Assembly: GCA_016710275.1 (NCBI GenBank)
Contig: JADJXS010000001.1
Span: 3,782,001 to 3,846,000 of the forward strand
Length of the DNA: 64,000 nt
Origin: Phycisphaerales bacterium
GTDB lineage: Bacteria > Planctomycetota > Phycisphaerae > UBA1845 > Fen-1342
Direction: 5' to 3'
The notes under the pieces are model-generated. The model did not search any database and had not been told where the DNA came from. It was given only the letters and a program-made list of their open reading frames with translations. The position numbers and the translations under genes are program-made. Shown here piece by piece: positions 9,768-19,411 of this stretch (its first letter is position 1; every line of letters begins with the position of its first letter).

Positions 9768-11330
9768 TCAGACGTCGAAGCGGATGCCCTGCGCCAGCGG
9801 CAGTGCAAAGCCCCAATTGAGCGTGTTGGTCTGGCGGCGCATGTACTGACGCCAGGCGTCGCTGCCGGATTCGCGCCCGCCGCCGGTGTCCTTCTCACCG
9901 CCGAAGGCGCCGCCGATTTCCGCGCCGCTGGTGCCGATGTTGACGTTGGCGATGCCGCAGTCGCTGCCGCTGTGGGCGAGGAATTCCTCGGCCTCGACGA
10001 CGTGGTGCGTGAAGATCGCGCTCGAAAGCCCCTGCGGCACGTCGTTCTGAATGCCGATTGCCTCGTGCATTTCGCGGATCAGCGTGTCGTGATCGGCGGG
10101 GCGGGCGGCGCCGCCGTAGGGGATCAGATAGAGAATCGGCGCGAAGGTCTCGGCCTGCACGATCTGCATGTCGTTGCGCGCCAGGGCAATGCAGGGGGAG
10201 ACATACGCGCCGCCGGCGTACTCCGGGCCTGTCAGCGGCTCGCCGCCATACAGCACTTCACCGCCCTGGTGGCGCAGCTCAGCGATGGCGGACTGCATCG
10301 CGCGCAGCGAGTCCGGGCCGACCAGCGGCCCCATCAGCGTTTCGGCCGATCGCGGATCGCCGATGCGCACGGACTTGTACGCGGCGATCAACCGGCGCGT
10401 CAGCTCCTTTTCGACGCTGCGATGCACGATGACGCGGCGCGTGCTGGTGCAGCGCTGTCCGGCCGTGCCGACTGCGCCGAAGACGATTGCCCGCGTCGCG
10501 AGGTCGAGATCCGCGTAGGAGGTGACGATGATCGCGTTGTTACCGCCCAGCTCGAGAATCGAGCGGCCGAGGCGCTTGCCGACGACCTCCGCCACGCGGT
10601 AGCCGAGGCGGCAACTGCCGGTTGCCGAGATCAGCGGGATGCGCCGGTCGGCCAGCATCGGCTCCCCGACGTCCTCGACGGTTCCCATCGCCAGCGAGAA
10701 AATCGCCGGATCGACGCCGGCCTCGCGGCAGACGGCCTCGGCGATGCGGATCGTCGCCACGGCGGTGAGCGGCGTCTTGGGAGCGGGCTTCCACACCGAC
10801 GAGTCACCGCAGACCGCCGCCAGCGCGGAATTCCAGGCCCACACCGCCACCGGAAAGTTGAACGCGCTGATGATTCCCACGACGCCGAGCGGGTGCCATT
10901 GCTCGTACATGCGGTGGCGGGGGCGCTCGCTGTGCATGGTGAGGCCGTACAACTGGCGCGACAGGCCGCAGGCGAAATCGCAGATGTCGATCATCTCCTG
11001 CACTTCGCCCTCGCCCTCGGCGGCGATCTTGCCCATTTCGAGCGTCACCAGCGCGCCGAGCGCCTTTTTCTTCGCGCGCAGCGCGTCGCCGAGGCGCCGC
11101 ACCACCTCGCCGCGCTGCGGGGCAGGGGTCATGCGCCAGGAATGGAACGCCTGCGCTGCGCGATCGACGATGCGGTCATACTCGCTGCGCGTCACCTGCC
11201 GCACTGAGCCGATTCGCTCGCCGCGGATGGGGCTGGTGACCTCCAGCAGCGGGCCGCCGCCGAACCACTCCCCGTCAAAGCCGCCGGGATTGACGTCGGC
11301 GAGTCCGAGTGATGCGAGCACGTCGCGCAT
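9768..11330 (-). CDS. amaB: Aldehyde dehydrogenase, ALDH7 (aminoadipate semialdehyde) type
   Basis: NAD-dependent oxidation of an aldehyde to the acid. The C-terminal signature around IGTSGAEIGGAFGGEKDTGG and SDAWRQYMRRQTNT is typical of ALDH7 enzymes (antiquitin, piperideine-6-carboxylate dehydrogenase of lysine catabolism). The general base is E260 (LELGGNN) and the catalytic cysteine is C294 (AGQRCTST). At 520 aa it has family length. ATG 11330 has GGAG eight bases upstream. No other lysine-degradation gene is visible nearby, so the substrate is inferred from sequence type only. It lies between the HlyD-type gene upstream and the GGQ protein downstream. Confidence 0.9.
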   Translation of the reverse strand: MRDVLASLGLADVNPGGFDGEWFGGGPLLEVTSPIRGERIGSVRQVTRSEYDRIVDRAAQAFHSWRMTPAPQRGEVVRRLGDALRAKKKALGALVTLEMGKIAAEGEGEVQEMIDICDFACGLSRQLYGLTMHSERPRHRMYEQWHPLGVVGIISAFNFPVAVWAWNSALAAVCGDSSVWKPAPKTPLTAVATIRIAEAVCREAGVDPAIFSLAMGTVEDVGEPMLADRRIPLISATGSCRLGYRVAEVVGKRLGRSILELGGNNAIIVTSYADLDLATRAIVFGAVGTAGQRCTSTRRVIVHRSVEKELTRRLIAAYKSVRIGDPRSAETLMGPLVGPDSLRAMQSAIAELRHQGGEVLYGGEPLTGPEYAGGAYVSPCIALARNDMQIVQAETFAPILYLIPYGGAARPADHDTLIREMHEAIGIQNDVPQGLSSAIFTHHVVEAEEFLAHSGSDCGIANVNIGTSGAEIGGAFGGEKDTGGGRESGSDAWRQYMRRQTNTLNWGFALPLAQGIRFDV

Positions 11331-11448
11331 GGATTCATCTCCGAAGGGAACGTTGCAGCGGGATCCGCCGCCGCGCACTCACGCCGCGGCAGAACGGGCC
11401 GGCGGCCGGTCCTGAGCCAACCGGGATTATACGATCGGTCCGCGCGCA

Positions 11449-13077
11449 CTATCCGCGGCGCGGGCCGCCCCCGCCGCCGCCCCGTCGGCCGCCGCCATTG
11501 GCGGGTGCTCCACCCTCCGAGCCATTGACCGATCCGGGCGAACCGGCGCCGACGTTCGGCAGGCGCGCCAGCAGCGACTCGGTCGCCCCCTGCACAACGC
11601 GATCCCCCACATCGACGCCGCTGAGGATTTCGACCATGCGCACGTTGGATCGCCCGATCTCGACCTGCACCGGCTTCACCGACGAGCCGCTGGCGACAAA
11701 GACGAAGCTGCGCGAGCCGCGGGTGTAGACGCACTGCACCGGAACGGCGATGGCGCCCTCGATGGTGTCAATCAGGATGGTAATGCTGGCGGAATCGCCG
11801 GGCGAGACCGGGGCATCCGTCTCATCCAGCAGGATCTCTGTGGTGTGCTCCTTCAACTCGGGGTTCAGCCACGAGTTGGCGGAGTCGGCGAATTGCGCAA
11901 TCCGGGAGATCGTCCCGTGAAACGCCCGCCCCGGTACGGCCGGCACCCGCACGATGCAGGGCAACCCCTCCCGCACCTTATGCCGATCCGCCTCGTGAAT
12001 CCTCGCGTTCACGATCATCTGCGTGACATCCGGCAGGGTGAGAATGGTCTGTCCTTCGTAGACGCGCTCCCCGACCGCGAGGCGGCTCTGGTTCCAACGG
12101 TTGCGGCCCTCATCGGTCGGATATTGCACAACGCCGTCGCCCGGGGCCAGGATGCGGCACTTCTCGATCGCGCGGCGCAGCCGCTCGAAGCGCGTTTCGC
12201 GGACGGCGAGCTGTGCCTGGCGCTCCTCGACCAGCGCGGTGGCCTGCACGTCGCGCGAGGCCGCGCGCTGCCGGGCGCGCTCGAGTTCCTGCCGGGCCTG
12301 CTCGACGGCGCTGGTCTTCTGTTTTTCCGTCTTCGGGCGATCGTACGTCTGGAGAATCTGCAGCGTCAGTTCGTTCTTTTCCAGCGTCCGGCGCAGCTTG
12401 TAGAGATCAAAGTGAAGCTCCTTGAGCTTCAGGGCCGTCACGAATCCGCGCTCCCGAAGCGGCTCATTCTTGCGAATCTCCTCCTCTTTGCGCTCGATTT
12501 CCTGGCGGGTCTGCTCGATGTCGATCTCGGCGGTCTGCAGCGCCTTGACGTACTCCCCCTCGAGGTACTGTCGCAATTCCAACTCGGCCACGTCCAGATC
12601 GATCTGGGCCTTGGAAATCAGACTGGCGTTTTCATTCCGCGTGATCTCCAGTTCCTGCCGGGCGGATTCGACGTCGGCGCGAATCTTCCGCAGCTCGATC
12701 TCCTCGCTCTCCATCCGCTCGGTCAGCGCATCGGAGGCCAGCTCCACAACCACGTCGCCCTTCGTCACCCGCGAGCTTTCCGGCGCCATAAACAGGATGA
12801 CGCTCTCCCCCTCCACCTCGGATCGCACCTCGACGTTGCGCCGCGCGCGCAGCTCGCCGGATTCCTCCAGCGTCAGTTCGATGTCCATTCGCTTCACTTC
12901 GAACAGCTCGGTTCCCGCCAATGCCGCGCCGAACCCTCCGCCGAACCACCCGCTCGAAAACAGGTACACGAGCACCAGCACCGCCAGCAGGCCCTCCACC
13001 ACCAGCCACGCCGGCTGCAACAGCATCCGCGGGATGCTCATGCCGCGCGCCTCTGCCATTCCCGGGACCGTCGCCAT
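11449..13077 (-). CDS. HlyD/MacA-type periplasmic adaptor protein
   Basis: Membrane-fusion subunit of an efflux or secretion system. One membrane segment lies near residues 19-42, followed by a split biotinyl-lipoyl domain, a long Glu/Arg/Lys-rich coiled coil (about residues 105-310) and beta-barrel regions near residues 320-480. The C-terminus is a low-complexity Gly/Arg tail. The total is 542 aa. ATG 13077 has GGGAG at suitable spacing; ATGs at 13059 and 13041 are alternatives. The usual partners (ABC permease/ATPase or RND pump, outer-membrane channel) are not next to it, so its transporter must be encoded elsewhere. It is divergent from the membrane protein at 13343 across a 265-bp gap. 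Confidence 0.85.
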   Translation of the reverse strand: MATVPGMAEARGMSIPRMLLQPAWLVVEGLLAVLVLVYLFSSGWFGGGFGAALAGTELFEVKRMDIELTLEESGELRARRNVEVRSEVEGESVILFMAPESSRVTKGDVVVELASDALTERMESEEIELRKIRADVESARQELEITRNENASLISKAQIDLDVAELELRQYLEGEYVKALQTAEIDIEQTRQEIERKEEEIRKNEPLRERGFVTALKLKELHFDLYKLRRTLEKNELTLQILQTYDRPKTEKQKTSAVEQARQELERARQRAASRDVQATALVEERQAQLAVRETRFERLRRAIEKCRILAPGDGVVQYPTDEGRNRWNQSRLAVGERVYEGQTILTLPDVTQMIVNARIHEADRHKVREGLPCIVRVPAVPGRAFHGTISRIAQFADSANSWLNPELKEHTTEILLDETDAPVSPGDSASITILIDTIEGAIAVPVQCVYTRGSRSFVFVASGSSVKPVQVEIGRSNVRMVEILSGVDVGDRVVQGATESLLARLPNVGAGSPGSVNGSEGGAPANGGGRRGGGGGGPRRG

Positions 13078-13342
13078 CCTGCGATCTCCCTGATCAGCCG
13101 CCTGTGCTCTTCAAATCCCGAGTGTCACCGATGCCGGGGGTCAGTCCGCCCCGCATCCGCTGCCGCGCAGCACTTCCCCGATCCCCATTCTACGCCTGCC
13201 GCAGGCCGCCGACACCGCCGGAATCGGTGATTCCTGAATTGACGCACGCTGCGCCCGGCTGTCGGAAATTGTCATCCGTTGACGTGCTTCATCGCGGGAT
13301 CGCGCGCTTGGAGCGGGCCGTCGGCGGACGTACGATTCCGGC

Positions 13343-15340
13343 ATGAGCGAGATTTCCGCCCAGCGCCGGATCGCCGCCGGATCGGCCGGTGTAGGACGCG
13401 AGAGCGAACCCGCGGCCGGTTCCGCGCGCGATGGCGTCGGCAATCCACCGAGCGGGGCGGGGAATCAGGCGCTCGATCCCGGCGATGGGCTGCCGGCCGC
13501 CCCGAGACTCTCATCTCGTCACGTGGACGTCTGGACCCGCACGGAGCCGCGTTACCGCCAGCGCGCCGTGCTGATGCTGGCCGCGAACACGCTGCTCTAT
13601 TGCGGGTTGTGCGTGTTCACGCATTGGCTGCACGTCGGCCGCCTGTTCGACTTCTCCCTGCACGCCTACGCCGAACCGGCCCGTTTCTGGGGCGAGCAGA
13701 CCCGCACGCTGCACGACTTCATCCTGTTCCCGATCAGCGTGGAGCAGACGCCGATCCACGGGGTTGTGTTGGCGCTGCTGCTGGCGTCGATGGTGGCCGT
13801 GCCGATTGTGACCTCGATCCTCTATCGCATACCCTGCGCGCTGCCGCTGGCGGTCGCGGTGGCGGTCTTCGCGCACATGCCGTGGATGGCGGCGACGCTG
13901 GTGCTGAGCTGCACGCTGGCTGGCTGGCGGCCGATCCGCATGAACTTCCGCTTCGGGTCGGCCCTGCTGGGAATGCTGCCGGTCATTCTCTACATCTATC
14001 TTGCGCTGCGCGGCGGGCCGGAGATGGTGGGCGCGTCGGCGTCGCCGGTGCAGAAGACGCTGTTGCTGGCGCCGTGGTACCTGGCGATTCTGAGTGCGTG
14101 CCTGATGATGGCCGTCATCCTGCTGATCGCCCACATGGTTCGCTACCGCCCCGGCGCGATCACGCCGGTGGTGACCGTGATGTTCGCGACGCCGGTGGTG
14201 CTCTTTCACACTTACGTCGGCACGGACGAGCTGTCCTACCGCGTGCTGGAGGCCGAGTGCGGCCCGCGTTCCAGCCGCGTCGCCGCGCTGCAGGATCCCG
14301 CGGCGGTGCAGGAGCGCATCATCGGCCTGTTGCAGGAATGGTCCGCCAGCGGGCGGCCGAGCGTCCGCGAAGACCTGCTCGCGACGCTGGCCGGAAACAG
14401 CGATCGGCTGCGCGAGCGCGTGCGAACCCGCCTGCTGCTGGAGTTCCTCCAGAGCCGGCGCGAGACGGACGAGCTTTGTCGCGACTTTCTGGCTCGTCAT
14501 CCGCGCAGCCGCTACGTCGCCAACGTGCTCTACATCCAGGGCTACTCGCTCGACACGCGAATGGACCCGCGCGCGCTGGCGAGCGGACCGCCGCGGGTCG
14601 AGCTGTACGCCGAATTCCCTCACGCGCAGAGCCGCCCGGTGTGGCTGGCGCTGTGGAACCAGGCCCCGCAGTCGCCGCTGCGGATCGTCGCCGGCGTGCG
14701 CCTGGCGGTGCATGATCTGCGCGCGGGGGATGCCGCCGCGGCGCAGGAGCGGCTCGAGCGCGTGCTGGCGTTGGGCGCCGGCAACGGGGCGGCCACACAA
14801 CCCGCCACGCGCAGCCTGCTCGCCACGCCGCCGGCGGAGGAAAGCCTGGAATTTGAGGCGCGGCCGTTTCTCTCCGAAGCCGAGCAACTGCTCGCGCTGG
14901 TTCGCGAAAATCGCGACGATCCGGTCCACGGCAACGCCCCGCTGGCGGAGCTGTTCTCGCTCGATCCGCACCGACCACGCTACAGCGCGGCGCTGGAGCG
15001 ACTGGCGCGCGCCCGCCGCGGCGCCCGCCTGCACGACAACCTCCGCGTGGCCTGGGCGGCCTCCCTGCCGAGTTCGGCCGAGCGCGCCGCCGCGCTGCGC
15101 GGGATCTGTGACGAAGGGGGCGACGGCGACGCGCTGGCCGAGGCTCACTACCGGCTGGCCGAGATCGAGATCCAGCACCTGGGCGTGCGGGATGAAGCAC
15201 TGCGCGCCGCGGGGATCGAGCGTCTGCGTCGCGTGGCGGCGGAATATGATGGAACGTGGTGGGGTCGGGCCGCGCGCGAGCGGCTGGCCCTGCTGAAGCC
15301 CGCGACATCGAGTGCGGACGAAGGAAGCAACGGCCCGTGA
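13343..15340 (+). CDS. Unknown membrane protein with helical repeat C-terminus
   Basis: Not recognised. Residues 1-60 are low-complexity and Gly/Ala-rich. Six hydrophobic segments follow at about residues 75-97, 142-165, 170-193, 210-226, 245-270 and 275-294. Residues 300-665 are soluble, Ala/Arg/Leu-rich and predicted helical, with TPR-like pairs (for example LAEAHYRLAEIEIQHLG). Its stop overlaps the GTG of ubiX by four bases (GTGA at 15337-15340), so it is translationally coupled to the menaquinone genes. That suggests, but does not prove, a respiratory or membrane role. The start ATG has no strong ribosome site. Confidence 0.72.
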   Translation: MSEISAQRRIAAGSAGVGRESEPAAGSARDGVGNPPSGAGNQALDPGDGLPAAPRLSSRHVDVWTRTEPRYRQRAVLMLAANTLLYCGLCVFTHWLHVGRLFDFSLHAYAEPARFWGEQTRTLHDFILFPISVEQTPIHGVVLALLLASMVAVPIVTSILYRIPCALPLAVAVAVFAHMPWMAATLVLSCTLAGWRPIRMNFRFGSALLGMLPVILYIYLALRGGPEMVGASASPVQKTLLLAPWYLAILSACLMMAVILLIAHMVRYRPGAITPVVTVMFATPVVLFHTYVGTDELSYRVLEAECGPRSSRVAALQDPAAVQERIIGLLQEWSASGRPSVREDLLATLAGNSDRLRERVRTRLLLEFLQSRRETDELCRDFLARHPRSRYVANVLYIQGYSLDTRMDPRALASGPPRVELYAEFPHAQSRPVWLALWNQAPQSPLRIVAGVRLAVHDLRAGDAAAAQERLERVLALGAGNGAATQPATRSLLATPPAEESLEFEARPFLSEAEQLLALVRENRDDPVHGNAPLAELFSLDPHRPRYSAALERLARARRGARLHDNLRVAWAASLPSSAERAAALRGICDEGGDGDALAEAHYRLAEIEIQHLGVRDEALRAAGIERLRRVAAEYDGTWWGRAARERLALLKPATSSADEGSNGP

Positions 15341-15966
15341 AGAACATCGTGATGGCGATTACCGGCGCCAGCGGTGCGCTATATGCGCAGCGTCTGGCGC
15401 AGTGCGTCGTCGAGAGCGGCGCTCATCTGCACCTGGTCATCTCCCCGCTGGGGCGGCGCCTGCTGTTCGATGAACTGGGCATCCGGCGGGTCACAATCGA
15501 ATCGCTGCTCGGGCGCCCGGCCGCCAACGCGACGCTCTACTCCTACCAGGACGTGGGTGCGCGCATCGCCAGCGGCTCCTTCCTCACCGACGGCATGGTG
15601 ATCTGTCCGTGCAGCAGCAACACGCTCGGGGCGGTTGCGGCCGGCACCGGCGGCAGCCTCATCACCCGCGCTGCGTCCGTGACGCTCAAGGAGGCCCGCC
15701 GGCTGATCATCGTCCATCGCGAGATGCCCTGCAGCCCGATCGAGCTGGAGAACATGCTGCGCCTCTCGCGGGCCGGCGCGATCATCTGCCCGGCCAACCC
15801 CGGCTTCTACCTGCTGCCGCAGACAGTCGGCGACCTTGTGGACTTTGTCGTCGGAAAGGTGTTGGACCTGCTCTCGATCCCGCACGGGCTGCACACCCGC
15901 TGGTCACCGAGCGCGGCCGCCGGGCAGGCCGACGGCACCGCGGACGACGAAGCGGAGGCGGAGTAG
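15337..15966 (+). CDS. ubiX: UbiX-type flavin prenyltransferase
   Basis: Makes prenylated FMN, the cofactor of UbiD-type decarboxylases used in quinone synthesis. It starts VKNIVMAITGASGALYAQRL, the FMN-binding N-terminus of the family. The region around ICPCSSNTLGAVAAG and the REMPCSPIELENM segment are also typical. GTG 15337 is used because AAGGAAG lies at 15321-15327 and the start overlaps the preceding stop. The protein is 209 aa, normal for UbiX. The ubiA homologue begins five bases downstream, and mqnE is at 58577 in the same window, so the likely pathway is menaquinone by the futalosine route. No UbiD-like gene is visible here. Confidence 0.93.
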   Translation: MKNIVMAITGASGALYAQRLAQCVVESGAHLHLVISPLGRRLLFDELGIRRVTIESLLGRPAANATLYSYQDVGARIASGSFLTDGMVICPCSSNTLGAVAAGTGGSLITRAASVTLKEARRLIIVHREMPCSPIELENMLRLSRAGAIICPANPGFYLLPQTVGDLVDFVVGKVLDLLSIPHGLHTRWSPSAAAGQADGTADDEAEAE

Positions 15967-15970
15967 CCCG

Positions 15971-16852
15971 ATGAGCGTGCTGCGCGCCCTCCGCGACTTG
16001 GGGGAGATGATCAAGTTCAGCCACTCGGTGTTCGCGCTGCCCTTCGCGGCGCTGGCGGCGTTCCTGGCGGCGCGGCCGGGCATCCCGACGCTCGGTCAGC
16101 TCGCGCTGGTGCTGATCTGCATGGTCGCGGCGCGCAGCGCGGCGATGACCTTCAATCGCGTCGTGGACGCCGCCATCGACGCGCGCAACCCGCGCACCGC
16201 GGGCCGCCACATTCCGCGCGGGGCGATCTCGCGCGGCAGCGCCTGGGCCTTTTTCGTCGCTGCGTCCACGATGTTTCTGGCCGGCTGCGCAGGGTTCCTG
16301 GTGCTGGAGGGCAACGCCTGGCCGCTGTGGCTCGGTGCGCCGGTGCTGCTGTTCCTCTGCTTCTACTCGTACACCAAGCGCATCACCCGCTGGTCGCACG
16401 TCGTGCTGGGCGCGGGCATCGCCTTCGCCCCGGTCGCGGCGTGGATCGCCGTCTCCCCGCAGACGCTCGGCCCGCCGGCCTGGTTGCTGATGCTGGCGGT
16501 GGCGACGTGGATCGCCGGATTTGACGTGATCTATGCCTGCCAGGACGCGGAGTTTGATCGCAGCGCCGGGCTGCACAGCCTGCCTTCAGCGATCGGCGTG
16601 CGAAACGCGCTGCTCACGGCGCGCGGGCTGCACGTGGTCACGGCCGCGGCGCTGGCGGGCGTCGGCCTTCTCAGCGGGCTGGGGCTGATCTATTTTGTCG
16701 GCGTCGGTTGCGTGGTGCTGCTGCTGATCGTCGAAAACGCGATTGTGTCAGCAAACGACCTGTCGCACGTGAACGTGGCTTTCTTCACGGTCAATGGCGT
16801 GGTCGGACTGGTGCTGGGGGGACTGGGAATCGCCGACGTGCTGTTGGGCTGA
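15971..16852 (+). CDS. mqnP: UbiA-family prenyltransferase (MqnP-like)
   Basis: Integral-membrane enzyme attaching a polyprenyl chain to an aromatic acid. Both Mg-diphosphate motifs are present: N62-x3-D66-x3-D70 (NRVVDAAID) and a second DVIYACQDAEFD in the middle. About eight or nine hydrophobic helices follow the usual UbiA pattern; length is 293 aa. It starts five bases after ubiX and forms an operon with it. With ubiX and mqnE in the window, the substrate is probably the dihydroxynaphthoate precursor of the futalosine menaquinone pathway rather than 4-hydroxybenzoate. The symbol is therefore an inference. Confidence 0.87.
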   Translation: MSVLRALRDLGEMIKFSHSVFALPFAALAAFLAARPGIPTLGQLALVLICMVAARSAAMTFNRVVDAAIDARNPRTAGRHIPRGAISRGSAWAFFVAASTMFLAGCAGFLVLEGNAWPLWLGAPVLLFLCFYSYTKRITRWSHVVLGAGIAFAPVAAWIAVSPQTLGPPAWLLMLAVATWIAGFDVIYACQDAEFDRSAGLHSLPSAIGVRNALLTARGLHVVTAAALAGVGLLSGLGLIYFVGVGCVVLLLIVENAIVSANDLSHVNVAFFTVNGVVGLVLGGLGIADVLLG

Positions 16853-16861
16853 ATCCGGCGA

Positions 16862-19231
16862 TCAGCTTCTTACGACCTCCCGGTCATCACCCGCGGCCGC
16901 GTCGGCGGATTGCACCGCCGCTGCGGGCTGCGCTTCCGCGGGAAACAGCCAGCGGCCCGTCCCCCAGCCCGCGACCATCAGCACGATCGCCGTCAGCCAC
17001 AGCCCGGCCCGGCGGACGTTGCTGTCCGAAAGCGTGATGCGCCCCAGCACCCAGCAGGCGACTCCCACCGCCAGCAGGAACGTCAGCACCGCCAGCAGCT
17101 CGGCCGAACTGACGAAAAACCGCAGCGTGCTCAGCAGCCACAGCGTCGTCGCCAGCAGGATGAAGCCCATCACCTGCTTGAAGGTCACCATCCACATGCC
17201 TGGCTTTGGCATGAATCGCTTCCACGCCGGCACCCACGCCAGCACCACCATCGGCAGCGCCAAACCCACGCCGACGGTCATCACCCCCAGCACGCCGACG
17301 GCCGGCGGCTGGCTGGCGAGAAACCCGATCGCCGAACCGAGAAACGGCCCGACACAGGGAGTCGCCAGCGCGGTGGCCATCAGCCCGTTCAAAAACGACC
17401 CGCCGAACCCCTCGCGCGTCGTCACCGCACCGGCGCTGCGCTCCACGATCCCCGGCAGCCGCAGTTCCCAGACGCCCAGCAGGGCCAGCCCGAATGCGGT
17501 CGTCACCGCCGACATCGCGATCAGGAAGACGGGCGACTGCATCGGCCGCCCCCACGAATGCCCCCCTGCCACAATCGCCGCCAGCGGCACAAAGCTCGCA
17601 AGCACGCCCAGGCCATAGACCAGTCCCAGTTGCCGCACGCGACCCGGCGAATCGTGGGCCTGCTGCATCAGGCTGAACAACTTCAACGACAGCACCGGCA
17701 GCACGCACGGCATGACGTTGAGCAGCATTCCGCCCAGCAGCGCGAAAAGAAACACCCCCGCGATGCCGAGTCCGAAGAACGTCTCCACGTAGACCGTGGT
17801 CTTGCCGGCGGCGGCCTCCGCGAGCCGTGACATCACCAGCGAGGAGGTCAGCACCTCCGGCAGAACGGTCGGCTGATCGGGGCGGTTCGCAGCGTAGATC
17901 AGGTTCAGCGGAACGCCGTTTCGCTTGAACTTCCTCAGTTCTTCGTGAATGACCGGGTCTTCGCGGGTGAAGTCAGCACGCACCATCACCACGCCAAGCT
18001 CGATCAGGCGGCTGCGGACCGGGTCCGCGTCGATCACGAGATTCTTGTTGACCTTGCAGGTGAGGCACCATTCGGCCGTGAAGTCGACGTAGACGAGCTT
18101 CCCCTCGCGCGAAAGCCGCTCCGGCAGTCCCGGCTCCCACGTCACCCACGAGAGCGCCGTCGCCTTCGAGGGCTGAGCGCCCGAGGTAACGCCGCCTGTG
18201 GCGGGGCTGCCCTTCCCACTGCCGGCGTCGCCGGCGGCCGATGGGCCGTCCGCAGAGCCGTCGGCCGATGCCGCCGACGAGGACGCCGTCACCGCGAACT
18301 CGATGATTTTCTCGGCGAAGGCCGGACGGAAGCACTGCCCGCCGTCGGCGCAGGCCTGGTAGTAGACCAGCGTGTGCAGCCGCTGCGGACCGGGCTTGAA
18401 CTTGCGGTCGATCACCTCGATCGGAATGCGCACCGTCACTTCGCCGCTGTGCTCGCGCGCTTCGCCGAGTTCGCTCTTGCGGATCTTGGGCGCGGGCCAG
18501 ACCGGCTCGCCGAACTCAATGCCGTCCACCCCCTCGATCAGCACGCGCGTGCCGATCAACCCCTCCACGCCCGGATCGGGGTCGAGGATGTGATGGCCGG
18601 ATTGAACCTTCAGCTTCACGCTCAGTTCGCCGCGGCCCATGACCTCGATCTTCGGCGAGACCGACGCGCTGCTGCCCGACAGGTAGGGAGCGGATTCCAG
18701 CGCCGGCGGCATGCGGCCGACGGCTTTCGAGAACAGCTCGCCGTTGGAGTCGGCGCCGCCCTCCGCGCGGACCTCCAGCTTCAACGTCGTGGACGTGCGG
18801 ACCGGGATGCAGGTCTCCTTGCACGCCAGCGCGGACACGTCGATTTTCAACTCGGCCGGCCCCGTCGGCGCATCGGCGGCGACGGTCAATTCCGCGATGC
18901 AGACCGCGCCGCTCTCAAAGCCCAGGTACTCGATCCCGGCGAACTCGGCGAGCTTCGGCGTCGGGTAGCGCACCGGGCCGACAGTCAGCCAAGCCGGCCC
19001 GCTGACCTTGAACTCGGTGGACAGGCCGACGCCCATCGTGATCGGGTGATAGACGTGCCAGTGCTTCTCGACGTCGAGCTCGAGGGCGATGCGCGCCTTG
19101 CCGCCGGGCTTCAGTGCCTCCGCGTCCAGATGCGCCTTGGCGGAAAAACGTGGCGCCTGTTGCGCCTGAGCGCAGAGCGCGCTCGAAATTGCGACACAGG
19201 CGGCTATCCAGCGGACAGGAAATCGGACCAT
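16862..19231 (-). CDS. DsbD-like thiol reductase with rearranged domains
   Basis: Moves reducing power across the membrane to periplasmic thiols. After a signal peptide (to about residue 24) come two successive DsbD-alpha-like beta domains, each with a cysteine pair (C137/C141 in ACKETC; C294/C300 in ACADGGQC). A low-complexity linker follows, then a thioredoxin-like domain with C389LTC392. The DsbD membrane domain begins near residue 480, with its paired cysteines at C509 (MPCVLP) and C626 (ATPCVGP), and has about eight helices to the end at 789. In Escherichia coli DsbD the thioredoxin domain is last; here it sits before the membrane domain, and the alpha domain is duplicated. It is convergent with mqnP; the stops are ten bases apart. 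Confidence 0.86.
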   Translation of the reverse strand: MVRFPVRWIAACVAISSALCAQAQQAPRFSAKAHLDAEALKPGGKARIALELDVEKHWHVYHPITMGVGLSTEFKVSGPAWLTVGPVRYPTPKLAEFAGIEYLGFESGAVCIAELTVAADAPTGPAELKIDVSALACKETCIPVRTSTTLKLEVRAEGGADSNGELFSKAVGRMPPALESAPYLSGSSASVSPKIEVMGRGELSVKLKVQSGHHILDPDPGVEGLIGTRVLIEGVDGIEFGEPVWPAPKIRKSELGEAREHSGEVTVRIPIEVIDRKFKPGPQRLHTLVYYQACADGGQCFRPAFAEKIIEFAVTASSSAASADGSADGPSAAGDAGSGKGSPATGGVTSGAQPSKATALSWVTWEPGLPERLSREGKLVYVDFTAEWCLTCKVNKNLVIDADPVRSRLIELGVVMVRADFTREDPVIHEELRKFKRNGVPLNLIYAANRPDQPTVLPEVLTSSLVMSRLAEAAAGKTTVYVETFFGLGIAGVFLFALLGGMLLNVMPCVLPVLSLKLFSLMQQAHDSPGRVRQLGLVYGLGVLASFVPLAAIVAGGHSWGRPMQSPVFLIAMSAVTTAFGLALLGVWELRLPGIVERSAGAVTTREGFGGSFLNGLMATALATPCVGPFLGSAIGFLASQPPAVGVLGVMTVGVGLALPMVVLAWVPAWKRFMPKPGMWMVTFKQVMGFILLATTLWLLSTLRFFVSSAELLAVLTFLLAVGVACWVLGRITLSDSNVRRAGLWLTAIVLMVAGWGTGRWLFPAEAQPAAAVQSADAAAGDDREVVRS

Positions 19232-19411
19232 ATCTGTCGTTGCTCCGGGGGCTGCGCATGCATGCCGTCGCGACGGACGGCGCCTGGCTCACAGGAATCT
19301 TAGAGTCGTCGCAGCGGCGGCGGTATTGTCGGCTTCTGTCCGGATTTTACGCGGACGGCCGTCGGATGGGTGCGGAAAGGGCGCGCCTGCACCGGCGCAA
19401 CCCCATAATTT

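Noticed and set aside
9082..9849. 255-codon plus-strand frame opposite the GGQ protein
   Set aside because: Arg/Gln/His-rich shadow; the minus strand has the GGQ motif and a good ribosome site.
15836..15970. Longer N-terminus of the UbiA homologue
   Set aside because: The upstream codons overlap ubiX in another frame. ATG 15971 gives the normal UbiA N-terminus.
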